Shown here piece by piece: positions 8,443 to 17,489 of a stretch of DNA of 64,000 bases. Positions within the stretch are counted from its first letter, which is position 1. Each line of letters begins with the position of its first letter. This DNA comes from an uncultured Clostridia bacterium (GTDB lineage Bacteria; Bacillota; Clostridia; TANB77; CAG-508), in assembly GCA_934183305.1 (NCBI GenBank), contig CAKPSF010000001.1, forward strand, positions 310,001 through 374,000, given 5' to 3'. Made by a program: the position numbers and the translations under genes. The notes under the pieces were generated by a model that saw only the letters and a program-made list of their open reading frames with translations, ran no database searches and was not told the origin of the DNA.

Positions 8443-9138
8443 ATGAATATAAAAATGAAAGAATTGCCAGTATCTGAAAGACCATATGAAAAATTAGAAT
8501 TGTATGGGGCGGAAAGATTAACAAATTCTGAATTACTAGCAATAATAATCAAATCTGGAACAAAGGAAAATACGGCATTAGATTTGGCCAAAAAAGTTTT
8601 AAGTTTAAACGATAGTACCAATAAAGAAGATATCTCTTTTTTACAAGAAATTTCTATTGTAGACTATATGAATATAAAAGGGATAGGAAAAGTAAAGGCT
8701 ATACAATTACAGGCTGTAAGTGAATTAGCAAAAAGAATTAATAAACCTATAAATAAGGAAAGCATAAAAATTAAAGAATCAAAAGATGTAGCAAAGTTAC
8801 TTATGAGTGAGTTGAGATACGAAAAAAGAGAAAAAGTGAAATTGATTTTATTAAATAGTAAAAATGTTGTTATAAAAATAAAAGATATTTCATATGGCGG
8901 ATCTAATTTTGCTATGATTGAGCCAAAAGAAGTTTTAAATGAAGCAATAAAACTTCAAGCTCCAAAAATTATTTTAGTTCATAATCATCCAAGTGGAGAT
9001 GTAACACCAAGTAAAGCGGATTTTAATATAACAGATAGAATATATGAAGCTTCTGAAATATTAGGAATAAAACTGCTAGATCATATTATAATTGGGGATA
9101 ATAAATATGAGAGTATTTTAAGAACTAAAGAGTTATAA
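8443..9138 (+). CDS. radC: RadC family JAB-domain protein
   Basis: The 231-residue protein starts with MKELPVSERPYEKL, has a helix-hairpin-helix-like segment (IKGIGKVKAIQLQ, about residues 83-96) and a C-terminal JAB/MPN metal site with HNHPSGD (about 182-188) followed by S-x-x-D in SKADFNITDRI. RadC family proteins were named for DNA repair, but their biochemical role is unsettled. The radC-mreB order is standard in Firmicutes. Confidence 0.95.
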   Translation: MNIKMKELPVSERPYEKLELYGAERLTNSELLAIIIKSGTKENTALDLAKKVLSLNDSTNKEDISFLQEISIVDYMNIKGIGKVKAIQLQAVSELAKRINKPINKESIKIKESKDVAKLLMSELRYEKREKVKLILLNSKNVVIKIKDISYGGSNFAMIEPKEVLNEAIKLQAPKIILVHNHPSGDVTPSKADFNITDRIYEASEILGIKLLDHIIIGDNKYESILRTKEL

Positions 9139-9203
9139 ATTAATTTTTATGATTAATTTATTTATGGGTTTTGTTTGCTTTTATTAATTTTTAGGGGGAT
9201 TTT

Positions 9204-10247
9204 ATGAAATTCAATTTTAATTTTTTAAACCTAACATATAGAGATATTGGAATAGATTTAGGAACTGCAAATATTCTGGTTACTCTTAGAGGCAAAGGTA
9301 TTATTTTAAATGAACCATCTGTTGTGGCAATAAATAAAGAAAATAATTCAATAATTGCAACAGGAGTAGAAGCTAAAGAAATGCTTGGACGAACTCCTGA
9401 GAAAATAAAAGCAATTAGACCAATTAAAGATGGTGTTATAGCGGATTTTACAGCTACTCAAATGCTACTTAAAAACATTGTGCAGAAAGTTTGCAGAAGA
9501 TACAATATAAGTAGATTAAGAGCTGTTGTTGGTGTACCTTCTGGCATAACAGAGGTTGAACAAAGAGCAGTAGAAGAATCTATACTTCAAGCTGGGGCAA
9601 AAGAAGTATTTTTAATTGAAGAACCTGTTGCGGCTGCGATAGGAGCAGGGCTTGAAATAGCAGAGCCAAATGGAAATATAGTTGTTGACATTGGTGGCGG
9701 AACAACAGAAGTTGCAGTTATATCCTTAGGTGGAATAGTAGTATGTGATTCATTAAGAGTTGCAGGCGATGAATTAGATGAAGCAATAATTAATTATATA
9801 AAAAGAGAGTTAAATTTGGCAATAGGAGAAACAACAGCAGAAGAAGTAAAAATACAAGTTGGATGTGCTTTGCCATTAATGTCTCTTGAAACTATGGAAG
9901 TTAGAGGAAGAGATTTATCAACTGGGCTTCCAAAAACAGTAGAAGTTTCATCAGACCAAATAATGAAAGCAATAGAAGAACCAATTTCACAAATCGTTGA
10001 TGTAATAAAAATAGCACTTGAAAAAACTCCACCAGAATTATCTTCAGATGTAATGGAAAGAGGAATTATATTAACTGGCGGAGGAGCATTAATAAGAGGA
10101 TTAGATAAATTAATAAGCGAGAAAACTGGAATACCTGTATATGTTACAGATGCACCATTAAATGCAGTTGTAAGAGGAACAGGAAAAGCTTTAGAAGATT
10201 TAGAAAAGTTAAAAAATGTTTTGGCTAGCTCTAAAAAAATAAAATAG
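9204..10247 (+). CDS. mreB: Rod shape-determining protein MreB
   Basis: A 347-residue actin homologue. It shows the phosphate-1 loop IGIDLGTANILV, the phosphate-2 motif DIGGGTTEVAVIS (about residues 163-175) and the adenosine motif LTGGGALIRGLD. MreB filaments under the membrane guide the elongasome and hence lateral wall synthesis. It heads mreB-mreC-mreD-mrdA with short gaps, so the partners are made together. Confidence 0.97.
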   Translation: MKFNFNFLNLTYRDIGIDLGTANILVTLRGKGIILNEPSVVAINKENNSIIATGVEAKEMLGRTPEKIKAIRPIKDGVIADFTATQMLLKNIVQKVCRRYNISRLRAVVGVPSGITEVEQRAVEESILQAGAKEVFLIEEPVAAAIGAGLEIAEPNGNIVVDIGGGTTEVAVISLGGIVVCDSLRVAGDELDEAIINYIKRELNLAIGETTAEEVKIQVGCALPLMSLETMEVRGRDLSTGLPKTVEVSSDQIMKAIEEPISQIVDVIKIALEKTPPELSSDVMERGIILTGGGALIRGLDKLISEKTGIPVYVTDAPLNAVVRGTGKALEDLEKLKNVLASSKKIK

Positions 10248-10260
10248 CTGGAGGTAAAAG

Positions 10261-11067
10261 GTGAACAGAAAAAGAAGCGGAAAACTTGGAATTATAATAA
10301 CAATAATTTTACTTATAATTCTAGTATTTATATCAAACTTAAAATTAAATAAATTCTCTTATATTGAGAATGCCTTTAGTAATTTAATTATGCCAATACA
10401 AAGTGGAATAACATATTTAACTAACAAAATATCTGGAAACAATAATTATTTTGCAACAATGGATAGTTTAAAAGAAGAAAATAATTTATTAAAACAAAAA
10501 AATACTGAACTTGAAGAATCTTTAAGAAAATTAGAAATAATACAGGCGGAAAATAGTACATTAAAAGAGTATCTAAGTTTAACTGAACAGTATAAAAGTT
10601 TTGAGACGATTCCTGCATATATAATTAATAAAGATGTTAGTAATTATTCTGCTATTTTCGTTATAAATGTTGGAAGTGAAAATGGAGTTAAAGAAAATAT
10701 GACGGTAATTGCTGCTGAAGGCTTGGTTGGACATGTAATATCTGTTACAAAAGATACTGCAAAAGTGCAAACAATAATAGATACTTCAAATGTGGTAAGT
10801 GCAACTTTAGAAAATTCAAAAGATAATGTTATTTGTAGAGGAACTTTAAATGGTAGAGATTTAAAGGCAACATATATCTCAACAGATACAGTATTAACAG
10901 ATGGAGAAAAATTATATACTTCTGGAATGGGTGGAATTTACCCAAAGGGAATATATATAGGAGTTATAAAGAAAATAAATGATACAAAAAATATTACAGA
11001 CAGAAGTTTTATTGCAGAAGCTGCAGTTGACTTTGAAAACCTAGAAACTGTATTAGTAATAAAATAG
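10261..11067 (+). CDS. mreC: Rod shape-determining protein MreC
   Basis: The 268-residue protein starts at GTG 10261 (RBS GGAGG). It has one N-terminal membrane helix (about 10-30), a coiled coil (about 60-100, rich in Leu/Glu/Lys) and two beta domains typical of MreC (NVGSENGVKENMTVIAAEGLVGHV). It links cytoplasmic MreB to PBP2 outside the membrane. Confidence 0.93.
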   Translation: MNRKRSGKLGIIITIILLIILVFISNLKLNKFSYIENAFSNLIMPIQSGITYLTNKISGNNNYFATMDSLKEENNLLKQKNTELEESLRKLEIIQAENSTLKEYLSLTEQYKSFETIPAYIINKDVSNYSAIFVINVGSENGVKENMTVIAAEGLVGHVISVTKDTAKVQTIIDTSNVVSATLENSKDNVICRGTLNGRDLKATYISTDTVLTDGEKLYTSGMGGIYPKGIYIGVIKKINDTKNITDRSFIAEAAVDFENLETVLVIK

Positions 11068-11092
11068 TTAATAGAAAGGAGGAAAGTTCGTT

Positions 11093-11626
11093 ATGAAAAA
11101 AGTAAGTATAGCTATTGGGTTGATACTTTCATTTTTAATTGTATATTTATTACAATCGAACTTTTTTTCTTGGTTTAATTTGGCGGGAGTAAGACCTAAT
11201 TTATTTGTAATATTGGTATTAAGTATTGGATTATTTACTGGTAGAGGCTTTGGTTCAGCATTTGGTATATTATTTGGGCTAAGTTTAGATTTCTTTATTG
11301 GAAAAAGTATAGGAATATCTGCTATTATGCTTGGAATTATTGGGTTTCTTGGAGGCTACTTAAGTAAAAACTTTTCAAAAGATAGTAGAATAACAATGAT
11401 GATAATGATTTTATTTGCCACTTTAATATATGAAATAGGAACATATATGTTTAATTATTTTATTAATTCAGTAAATATAGAATTATTCTATTTTGTGAAA
11501 GTTTTGCTGATTGAGTTAGTATTTAATTTATTAATAACAATAGTTATTTATCCACTTATAATAAGATTTGGTTATAAAATAGAAGAAAATTTTAGAGAAA
11601 ATAAAATTCTTACAAGATATTTTTAA
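11093..11626 (+). CDS. mreD: Rod shape-determining protein MreD
   Basis: A 177-residue integral membrane protein with about five hydrophobic segments and the family signature RPNLFVILVLSIGLF...FGLSLDFF. It sits between mreC and the PBP2 gene as expected and acts in the elongasome. Confidence 0.9.
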   Translation: MKKVSIAIGLILSFLIVYLLQSNFFSWFNLAGVRPNLFVILVLSIGLFTGRGFGSAFGILFGLSLDFFIGKSIGISAIMLGIIGFLGGYLSKNFSKDSRITMMIMILFATLIYEIGTYMFNYFINSVNIELFYFVKVLLIELVFNLLITIVIYPLIIRFGYKIEENFRENKILTRYF

Positions 11627-11642
11627 GGAAGGAACAAGTTAA

Positions 11643-13742
11643 TTGAAAAGTAATAATATAAAAGCTAATTTTAATTTAAGATATAATTTACTTTCAACCT
11701 TTATATATGTTATAGGGGCTGTATTACTTGTGCAATTATTTAGACTTCAAATTGTTCATGGAGAAGAATATAGGCAAACATCCAACCTTAGACTTACAAG
11801 AGAAAGTGTTATAGAAGCAGCAAGAGGAAATATCGAGGATAGAAATGAAAACATACTGGCAACTACAAAAACAGGCTATAGTATAGAGTTATACAAAACA
11901 AAAATTAAAGATGAGGAATTAAATAATGCTATTTTAAAAATAGTTAATTTACTAGAAAAAAATGAAGATAATTATATAAATAATTTTCCTATTAACTCAG
12001 ATTTAAATTTTACATATTCGTCAGAAGAAGAAATAAATAATTGGAAATCAAAATATAAAATACCAACTGATGCAAGTGCAGAAGAATGTGTTAAAAAGTT
12101 TAAAGAAAAATATAAAATATCAAATGAAGATATTAAAGATGTATTAAAGATAATAGGGGGAAGATACGAGATAACAAGAAATGGATATAGCTCAACAAAA
12201 TCTATAAAAATTGCAGAAAATATTAGTAAAACTAGTGCAATTCAATTTAATGAACAAAATGCATCTTTTCCAGGTGTTAATATTGTAGAGGAGCCAATAA
12301 GAGTATATACAAAAGGAAGCTTGGCAGCACATATAATTGGGTATATTGGAAAACTTGATTCTAACCCTGAAAAATTAAAAGAAAAGCTGGATTTGGGATA
12401 TAGAATTAATGATTACATAGGAAAAGTTGGAATTGAATATGTGCTAGAAAAATATTTAAAAGGCAAGACAGGAACGAAACAAATAGACATGTCTGTTGAT
12501 GGAACAATAGTTGGAGAGTATGTACAGAAAGAAGCAGTTTCTGGAAATACGGTTGTTCTTACAATAGATTCTGAATTGCAAGAGAAAATGGAAGAAATAA
12601 TAGAAGATAGTGTAAATACCTTAAAAAAAGAAGGCAAGAAAACTGATATTGCTGCTGCGGTACTAATGAATGTTAACGATGGAGAAGTTTTAGCAATGTG
12701 TAGTTATCCAACATTCAAACCAGAATACTTTACTGGAAAACTTGACCCAGATGTTTGGGAGGATATAAAAAAGAATAATAAATTATATAATACTGCTGTT
12801 CAATCTGCAAATGCACCTGGTTCAACATACAAAATGGTAACTTCAACAGCAGCATTAGAAGAGGGTGTAGTAACAGATAAAGAATATATAAATGATAGAG
12901 GAGTTTATCCATACGGACATAACCCAGTTTGTTGGTATTATACAAGCTATCATAGAGGACATGGAAATGTTAATATAAAAACAGCAATTCAAAAATCTTG
13001 TAACTATTTCTTTTATGAAATGGGAAGAAGACTTGGTGTAGATACAATTGCAAAATATGCTAAATTCTATGGATTAGGAGAAAAAACCGGAATTGAACTT
13101 ACAGGAGAAACAGCAGGAACGGTAGCCAGTACAGCAGAAGCTAAAAGAAGAGGTGAACAATGGTATCAATCAAATGATTTTTCAGCAGCAATTGGACAAA
13201 CATATAATAACTATTCACCTATTCAAATGGCTAGATATATAAGTATTGTGGCAAATGGAGGAAATTATATAACTCCAACATTAATAAAGGAAGTAAAAGA
13301 CATAGATGGAAATAGGATACCAAAAGAAGATATAAGAAAATATGTAAATGAACTTTTGGGAGTTTCAACAGACCCTGTATCTGATTTAAAAGTATCTGCT
13401 GAAACTTTAGATACAATAAAAGCAGGTATGAGACTAGTAACATCACCAGGTGGAACAGCATATGCAGCATTTAAAGATTTTAATAAATCTGTTGCTGGAA
13501 AAACTGGTTCTGCTCAGGCTGAATCTAAGGAAAAAGGAAAATATGCAAATGGATGGTTTGTTGGATTTACTCCATACAAGGATCCAGAAGTTGCAGTAGT
13601 TGTATTCTTGGAAGATGGTTCTACCAATCTACATGCTGCAAAAGCTGCAAGAAAAATACTAGATGCTTACTATAACACAAATATAGAAGAAAGTGAAAAC
13701 TTAAAAGAAGATATGTCTGCTGAGATTTATGCAGAGCAATAA
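11643..13742 (+). CDS. mrdA: Penicillin-binding protein 2 (elongasome transpeptidase)
   Basis: A 699-residue class B PBP. One N-terminal helix (about 17-36) is followed by the pedestal domain (ARGNIEDRNENILATT) and a transpeptidase domain with S-x-x-K as APGSTYKM, SxN as KSCNYF and KTG as AGKTGSAQ. It cross-links lateral peptidoglycan together with RodA. Start is TTG 11643 after AAGGAAGG. The end overlaps the region upstream of minC. Confidence 0.94.
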   Translation: MKSNNIKANFNLRYNLLSTFIYVIGAVLLVQLFRLQIVHGEEYRQTSNLRLTRESVIEAARGNIEDRNENILATTKTGYSIELYKTKIKDEELNNAILKIVNLLEKNEDNYINNFPINSDLNFTYSSEEEINNWKSKYKIPTDASAEECVKKFKEKYKISNEDIKDVLKIIGGRYEITRNGYSSTKSIKIAENISKTSAIQFNEQNASFPGVNIVEEPIRVYTKGSLAAHIIGYIGKLDSNPEKLKEKLDLGYRINDYIGKVGIEYVLEKYLKGKTGTKQIDMSVDGTIVGEYVQKEAVSGNTVVLTIDSELQEKMEEIIEDSVNTLKKEGKKTDIAAAVLMNVNDGEVLAMCSYPTFKPEYFTGKLDPDVWEDIKKNNKLYNTAVQSANAPGSTYKMVTSTAALEEGVVTDKEYINDRGVYPYGHNPVCWYYTSYHRGHGNVNIKTAIQKSCNYFFYEMGRRLGVDTIAKYAKFYGLGEKTGIELTGETAGTVASTAEAKRRGEQWYQSNDFSAAIGQTYNNYSPIQMARYISIVANGGNYITPTLIKEVKDIDGNRIPKEDIRKYVNELLGVSTDPVSDLKVSAETLDTIKAGMRLVTSPGGTAYAAFKDFNKSVAGKTGSAQAESKEKGKYANGWFVGFTPYKDPEVAVVVFLEDGSTNLHAAKAARKILDAYYNTNIEESENLKEDMSAEIYAEQ

Positions 13743-13755
13743 AAGGAGAAAAGAT

Positions 13756-14385
13756 ATGAGAAGTTGTGTAAAAATTAATCTTACAAATGAAAATCTAATA
13801 ATAAAACTAAATGAAGAAGCAGAGTATAAAGAAATAGTTGAAAGTCTAAAAAAGAAAATAACACAGTTAAAGAAATTATATAAAGATTCTAAAATGCCAA
13901 TTCTTATTATTGGAAAAAATCTAAAAGAACAAGAAAGAGTAGAAATAAAAAATATAATACAAGAAAAAATAGATGTTAAAATTTCATTTGATATTCCACA
14001 AGAATTAGGTTTACACGGAATAAAGAAATCTTTTAGTCAGGAAATAGAGTCATCTCAAACCAAATTTCACAGAGGAGCTGTAAGGTCTGGACAAAAAATA
14101 GAATACGAGGGTAGTATTGTAATTTTAGGTGATGTAAATGGTGGAGCAGAAGTAATTGCAGAAGACAATGTTGTTGTACTTGGTGTTTTAAGGGGCTTGG
14201 CACATGCTGGAGCAAAAGGAAATAAAAAAGCAATTATTGCAGCAGCTTCTATAGATTGCAAACAAATTAGAATTGCAGACATAATAAAAGAAATGGAAAA
14301 CGAAACAGACGAAGAAGGAAATATAATAGCTAAAGCCAGAAAAACATATGCATATGTGGAAAATGATGAGTTAATACTAGAATAA
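13756..14385 (+). CDS. minC: Septum site-determining protein MinC
   Basis: The protein of about 209 residues has an N-terminal FtsZ-interacting domain and a C-terminal beta-helix with the family motif RSGQKIEYEGSIVILGDVNGGAEVIAEDN. MinC blocks FtsZ ring assembly away from mid-cell when recruited by MinD. ATG 13756 (RBS AAGGAG) is preferred; a longer frame from 13729 would overlap mrdA. Unusually, minD and minE lie 42 kb away in this window. Confidence 0.92.
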   Translation: MRSCVKINLTNENLIIKLNEEAEYKEIVESLKKKITQLKKLYKDSKMPILIIGKNLKEQERVEIKNIIQEKIDVKISFDIPQELGLHGIKKSFSQEIESSQTKFHRGAVRSGQKIEYEGSIVILGDVNGGAEVIAEDNVVVLGVLRGLAHAGAKGNKKAIIAAASIDCKQIRIADIIKEMENETDEEGNIIAKARKTYAYVENDELILE

Positions 14386-14507
14386 TTTTATGTAAGTAAT
14401 AGTAAAAGTAACACGATAAATAAACATGAATTTTCTAAATGTTCTAAATATAGAGTATATAAGAAAAACAAAATTATTAAATCATCAATCTTTATATTAA
14501 AACCAAG

Positions 14508-14540
14508 AAACTGAAACAAAGCATCAGTTTCTTTTTTATT
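14508..14540 (+). terminator. Bidirectional terminator after minC
   Basis: AAGAAACTGA pairs with TCAGTTTCTT with T runs suited to both strands, between convergent minC and the minus-strand gene. Confidence 0.85.
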
Positions 14541-14544
14541 ATTA

Positions 14545-14961
14545 TCAAACATTATTATTACCTACATTATTCTCAGAATTAAAAGCTTCTATAACTTTAG
14601 TAATATTTAAAATTTGCATATATTGATCTAGCTTTTGTTTTCTATTATTATTTAAATATGGTTTTAAAGATAATAGTAAATTAGCTTCAGGACTATTCTT
14701 AGAGGAATTAACCTTATCCATAATATTTTTCATTTTCATAATTGTTTCTATATCAAAATTAAAATTATTGTTTTGATTATTGTTGTTACTTTCATTTGAA
14801 GAATTAAAATTCATATTATTTAATAAATCTGCAATATTAAAATTGGATTCTGCTGAGGAATCAGAAGATATGTTATCAGAATTATCAGGAATGTTATTGC
14901 TATTATTGTTCATCATACCGCTAAGCTTTTGTATAATATCAGCCATATCTTCATTATTCAT
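14545..14961 (-). CDS. Asn-rich small protein of unknown function
   Basis: A 138-residue hydrophilic protein with a low-complexity Asn/Ser middle (residues about 20-75) and a more conserved-looking C-terminal helix pair, LLLSLKPYLNNNRKQKLDQ, followed by INITKVIEAF-like sequence. ATG at 14961 (reading leftwards) is preferred because GAGGTG lies six bases upstream. Such Asn-rich proteins with this C-terminal block occur in clostridia without assigned function. It precedes no other long gene and is followed by the shared terminator. Confidence 0.7.
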   Translation of the reverse strand: MNNEDMADIIQKLSGMMNNNSNNIPDNSDNISSDSSAESNFNIADLLNNMNFNSSNESNNNNQNNNFNFDIETIMKMKNIMDKVNSSKNSPEANLLLSLKPYLNNNRKQKLDQYMQILNITKVIEAFNSENNVGNNNV

Positions 14962-15072
14962 TGAATGCACCTCATTACCTTATAAATTATAAGTGAATAG
15001 TTAATGTCAAATAGTGAATATTAACTCTTTAATATTCATTATTCACTGGGCTTTTGTTTGTAAAAGTTCATA

Positions 15073-15228
15073 TTATTGATTATTTTGATTTTTTAATTTG
15101 TTAATAATCTCATCTTTGTTTTTGCTATTTAGAATTTTATTTGCTTGTTCTAATCCTTTTTCTAAATCCTTTTTATCCATCTTAGAAAGCATATTTAAAA
15201 GCATATTCATGTTCATATTGTTATTCAT
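15073..15228 (-). CDS. Small Met/Asn-rich helical protein (51 aa)
   Basis: A short gene upstream of the Asn-rich gene on the same strand. It begins MNNNMNMNMLLNMLSKMD, continues with an amphipathic helix (DLEKGLEQANKIL) and ends in Lys/Asn-rich sequence. GAGGTG precedes the ATG by eight bases. Codon use looks like a real gene. Function unknown; with its neighbour it may form a small operon. Confidence 0.65.
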   Translation of the reverse strand: MNNNMNMNMLLNMLSKMDKKDLEKGLEQANKILNSKNKDEIINKLKNQNNQ

Positions 15229-15358
15229 AATACACACCTCAATTAAAATAATTTATATTATATATATATTATTGAGAAAATAAAAAAATGTTACTATATA
15301 AAATAAAAAATTAACACATAAATAAAAAGAATTTTAATGAAAGAATAAGAATAATATG

Positions 15359-15387
15359 TTGACAATAAAACGAATAAAATATAAAAT
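15359..15387 (+). promoter_or_regulatory. Promoter of the pilin/beta-helix gene
   Basis: TTGACA at 15359-15364, 17-base spacer, TAAAAT at 15382-15387. Confidence 0.7.
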
Positions 15388-15425
15388 AATATCGTAAAAG
15401 TATAAAAACAAAGGAGGAGAAAAAT

Positions 15426-17344
15426 ATGGAACGAAAAAAGAATAAAGGTATTACTTTAATTGCATTAATAATAACAATTGTTGTGTTATTAATATTAGCA
15501 GTAGTAGCAATAAATGCAATAACAGGAGATGGAATAATAGCGCATGCGAGAAACGCCCAAAAAGATTATATAGATGCGACTAAAAGAGAAGAAGATTTAT
15601 TAAAATATTATGAAGGTGTACTAGATACACAAGAAATAATGCCAACAGTAGCAGAGTTACAAGAAAAATATGAATTTTCATATTATACAACCTTAAGTAA
15701 AGCAATAGCTGATGTGAACGGAGAAACAACAGCAAATGCAGATTCAACAAAAGAAAATGCAGTTGCAGGAATATATAAAGATGAAAACAATAATGTAACA
15801 GTTGTATTGTTAAAAGATACAGAAGAAGCAAATAAACTAACAATAAGTAAAAATGCTATATTTAATTTAGGAGGAAACACACTAAGTTTTACAACAAGTA
15901 CCTCAGGTATAGTTTTTGACACATCAACAACAGCAACAATAAATGGAATGCTAAAAGGAAGCAAAATAGAAACTAAAATTAATGAAACTATAACTTCAAA
16001 TTTTATATTAATAGACGCAGAAGGAGAAAACTTTAATTTAATAGGTGGAGAATATGTAAATAATATTAATTGTTCAGCTATGATTGCAACAATAAAAGTT
16101 AAAATAACAAATAAATTTTATATGAGAAAATGTAAAGTGTACGCTGAAAATAATACTTGTAATTCTATGGGGATGCAAATACAAGCTAATAATGCGGATA
16201 TTGAAAGTTCTATGATAGAAGCAAGTGGAAAAAATACAGCTCAGGTAATAAGAGTATCAAAAGCTACTCCACAAACTAATATACAAATAAAAAATTCTGT
16301 TGCAAAAGGTATATCTAATGAACGGAAGTTGTATTGTAATTGGAAACTATGGAAATATTATGGTTAATAATACAGATGTGAAAGGCAATTCGGAAAAAGG
16401 AATTGTATATGGAGTAGCAAATTATGATGGGGGAAATTGTACTGTTGAAAATATTAATGTAAATATAGCTTCTAATGAACGGAGAATATATGGATGGCAT
16501 AATGAGCCAAGGACCAATAGTAGTTGCAAATTCTAAAGTGAATGCCGATTCAAAAAGTGGAACTGTGTATGGAATATATAGTAAAGGAACATTAAACCTT
16601 GCAAATTCAGAAATAAATATTAGTTCTGAAAAAGAAAATGCATTTGGAATTGATAATTGGATGGAAGGAAAAATTGAGAATACTACTGTAAATGTTAATT
16701 CGGATGCAAAAAATACAATAGGAATATCTAATGCTACAGGTATCAAAATAACTCTTGCGAATGTGAATGTGTTTGCAGATGCTATATCATCTGATGGACC
16801 TAATAATTCAATAGGAATTACTAATCATGGAGAAATGATGTTTTATTCAGGAAGTGTTTATGGATTGCATTCGGGATTACAAAATAGTGCTGGGGCAAAA
16901 TTATATGTATATGGAGGAACATTCGATGGGTACGGACATGGAGGAATATATTTTGCACAAGGACCAAATGGAGAAGCATATGTAGAGAATGCAACATTAA
17001 AAAGTGGAGAGTATAAAGGGCAACATGATGAAAGCAAATTTTCACTTTCACATGGAGGAAGTTTCTATATAGGTGGAGGAACAGCAGCAAACAATTCAAA
17101 TAATAAAGTGTATATGAATGGATGTACAATAACATCTGTTAAAGGAACAATGGGAGTATTAAGAGGCTCAGATGGAGAAACAAATAACCAGTTATATATA
17201 AGTAATTCAACTATAGAAAACGGAAAAAAGATGAGAATAGATGAGAATCAAAAATTATTTGTAGGAAAAGGAACAAATATAACAGAAGCCAATGTATCAA
17301 GTGTGGATAGAGTAGAATTTACAAATGAAGAATATAAAAGATAA
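15426..17344 (+). CDS. Pilin-like protein with beta-helix, two +1 CGG frameshifts
   Basis: Read straight through, the gene breaks after about 300 codons; with a +1 shift at CGG 16323 and a second at CGG 16480 it encodes 638 residues. Residues 1-35 are a prepilin-type signal and helix (KGITLIALIITIV), then a short stalk, then a long domain of repeated short Asn/Gly-rich beta strands (ANSKVNADSKSGTVYGIYSK style) typical of right-handed beta-helices of adhesins. Both breaks have the same context, TCTAATGAACGGA, and skipping the C yields S-N-E-G in both. The fold continues smoothly across the joins. It would be a surface adhesin displayed on a pilin-like anchor. Confidence 0.75.
16320..16326 (+). 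other. +1 frameshift site, GAA CGG A (first in gene)
   Basis: In-frame codons are GAA (16320) and CGG (16323). The zero frame stops about 45 bases later. Reading GGA from 16324 restores the beta-helix (SNEGSCIVIGN). Confidence 0.85.
16477..16483 (+). other. +1 frameshift site, GAA CGG A (second in gene)
   Basis: In the frame set by the first shift the codons are GAA (16477) and CGG (16480). Reading GGA from 16481 continues the repeat (SNEGEYMDGIMS). Confidence 0.85.
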
Positions 17345-17380
17345 TTTTATTATAAATTAAAAACAGAAAAATAATAAAAT

Positions 17381-17416
17381 AAGAGAGTGTTAACTTTTTG
17401 TTAACATTCTCTTTTA
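17381..17416 (+). terminator. Terminator after the pilin/beta-helix gene
   Basis: AGAGAGTGTTAAC pairs with GTTAACATTCTCT, followed by Ts. Confidence 0.9.
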
Positions 17417-17489
17417 CGTTCTATATTTTGCATAAAAAAGAAATATTTAGGAAAAGCTAAATAATAAAAAAATTAGGAAGTGAAAATTT

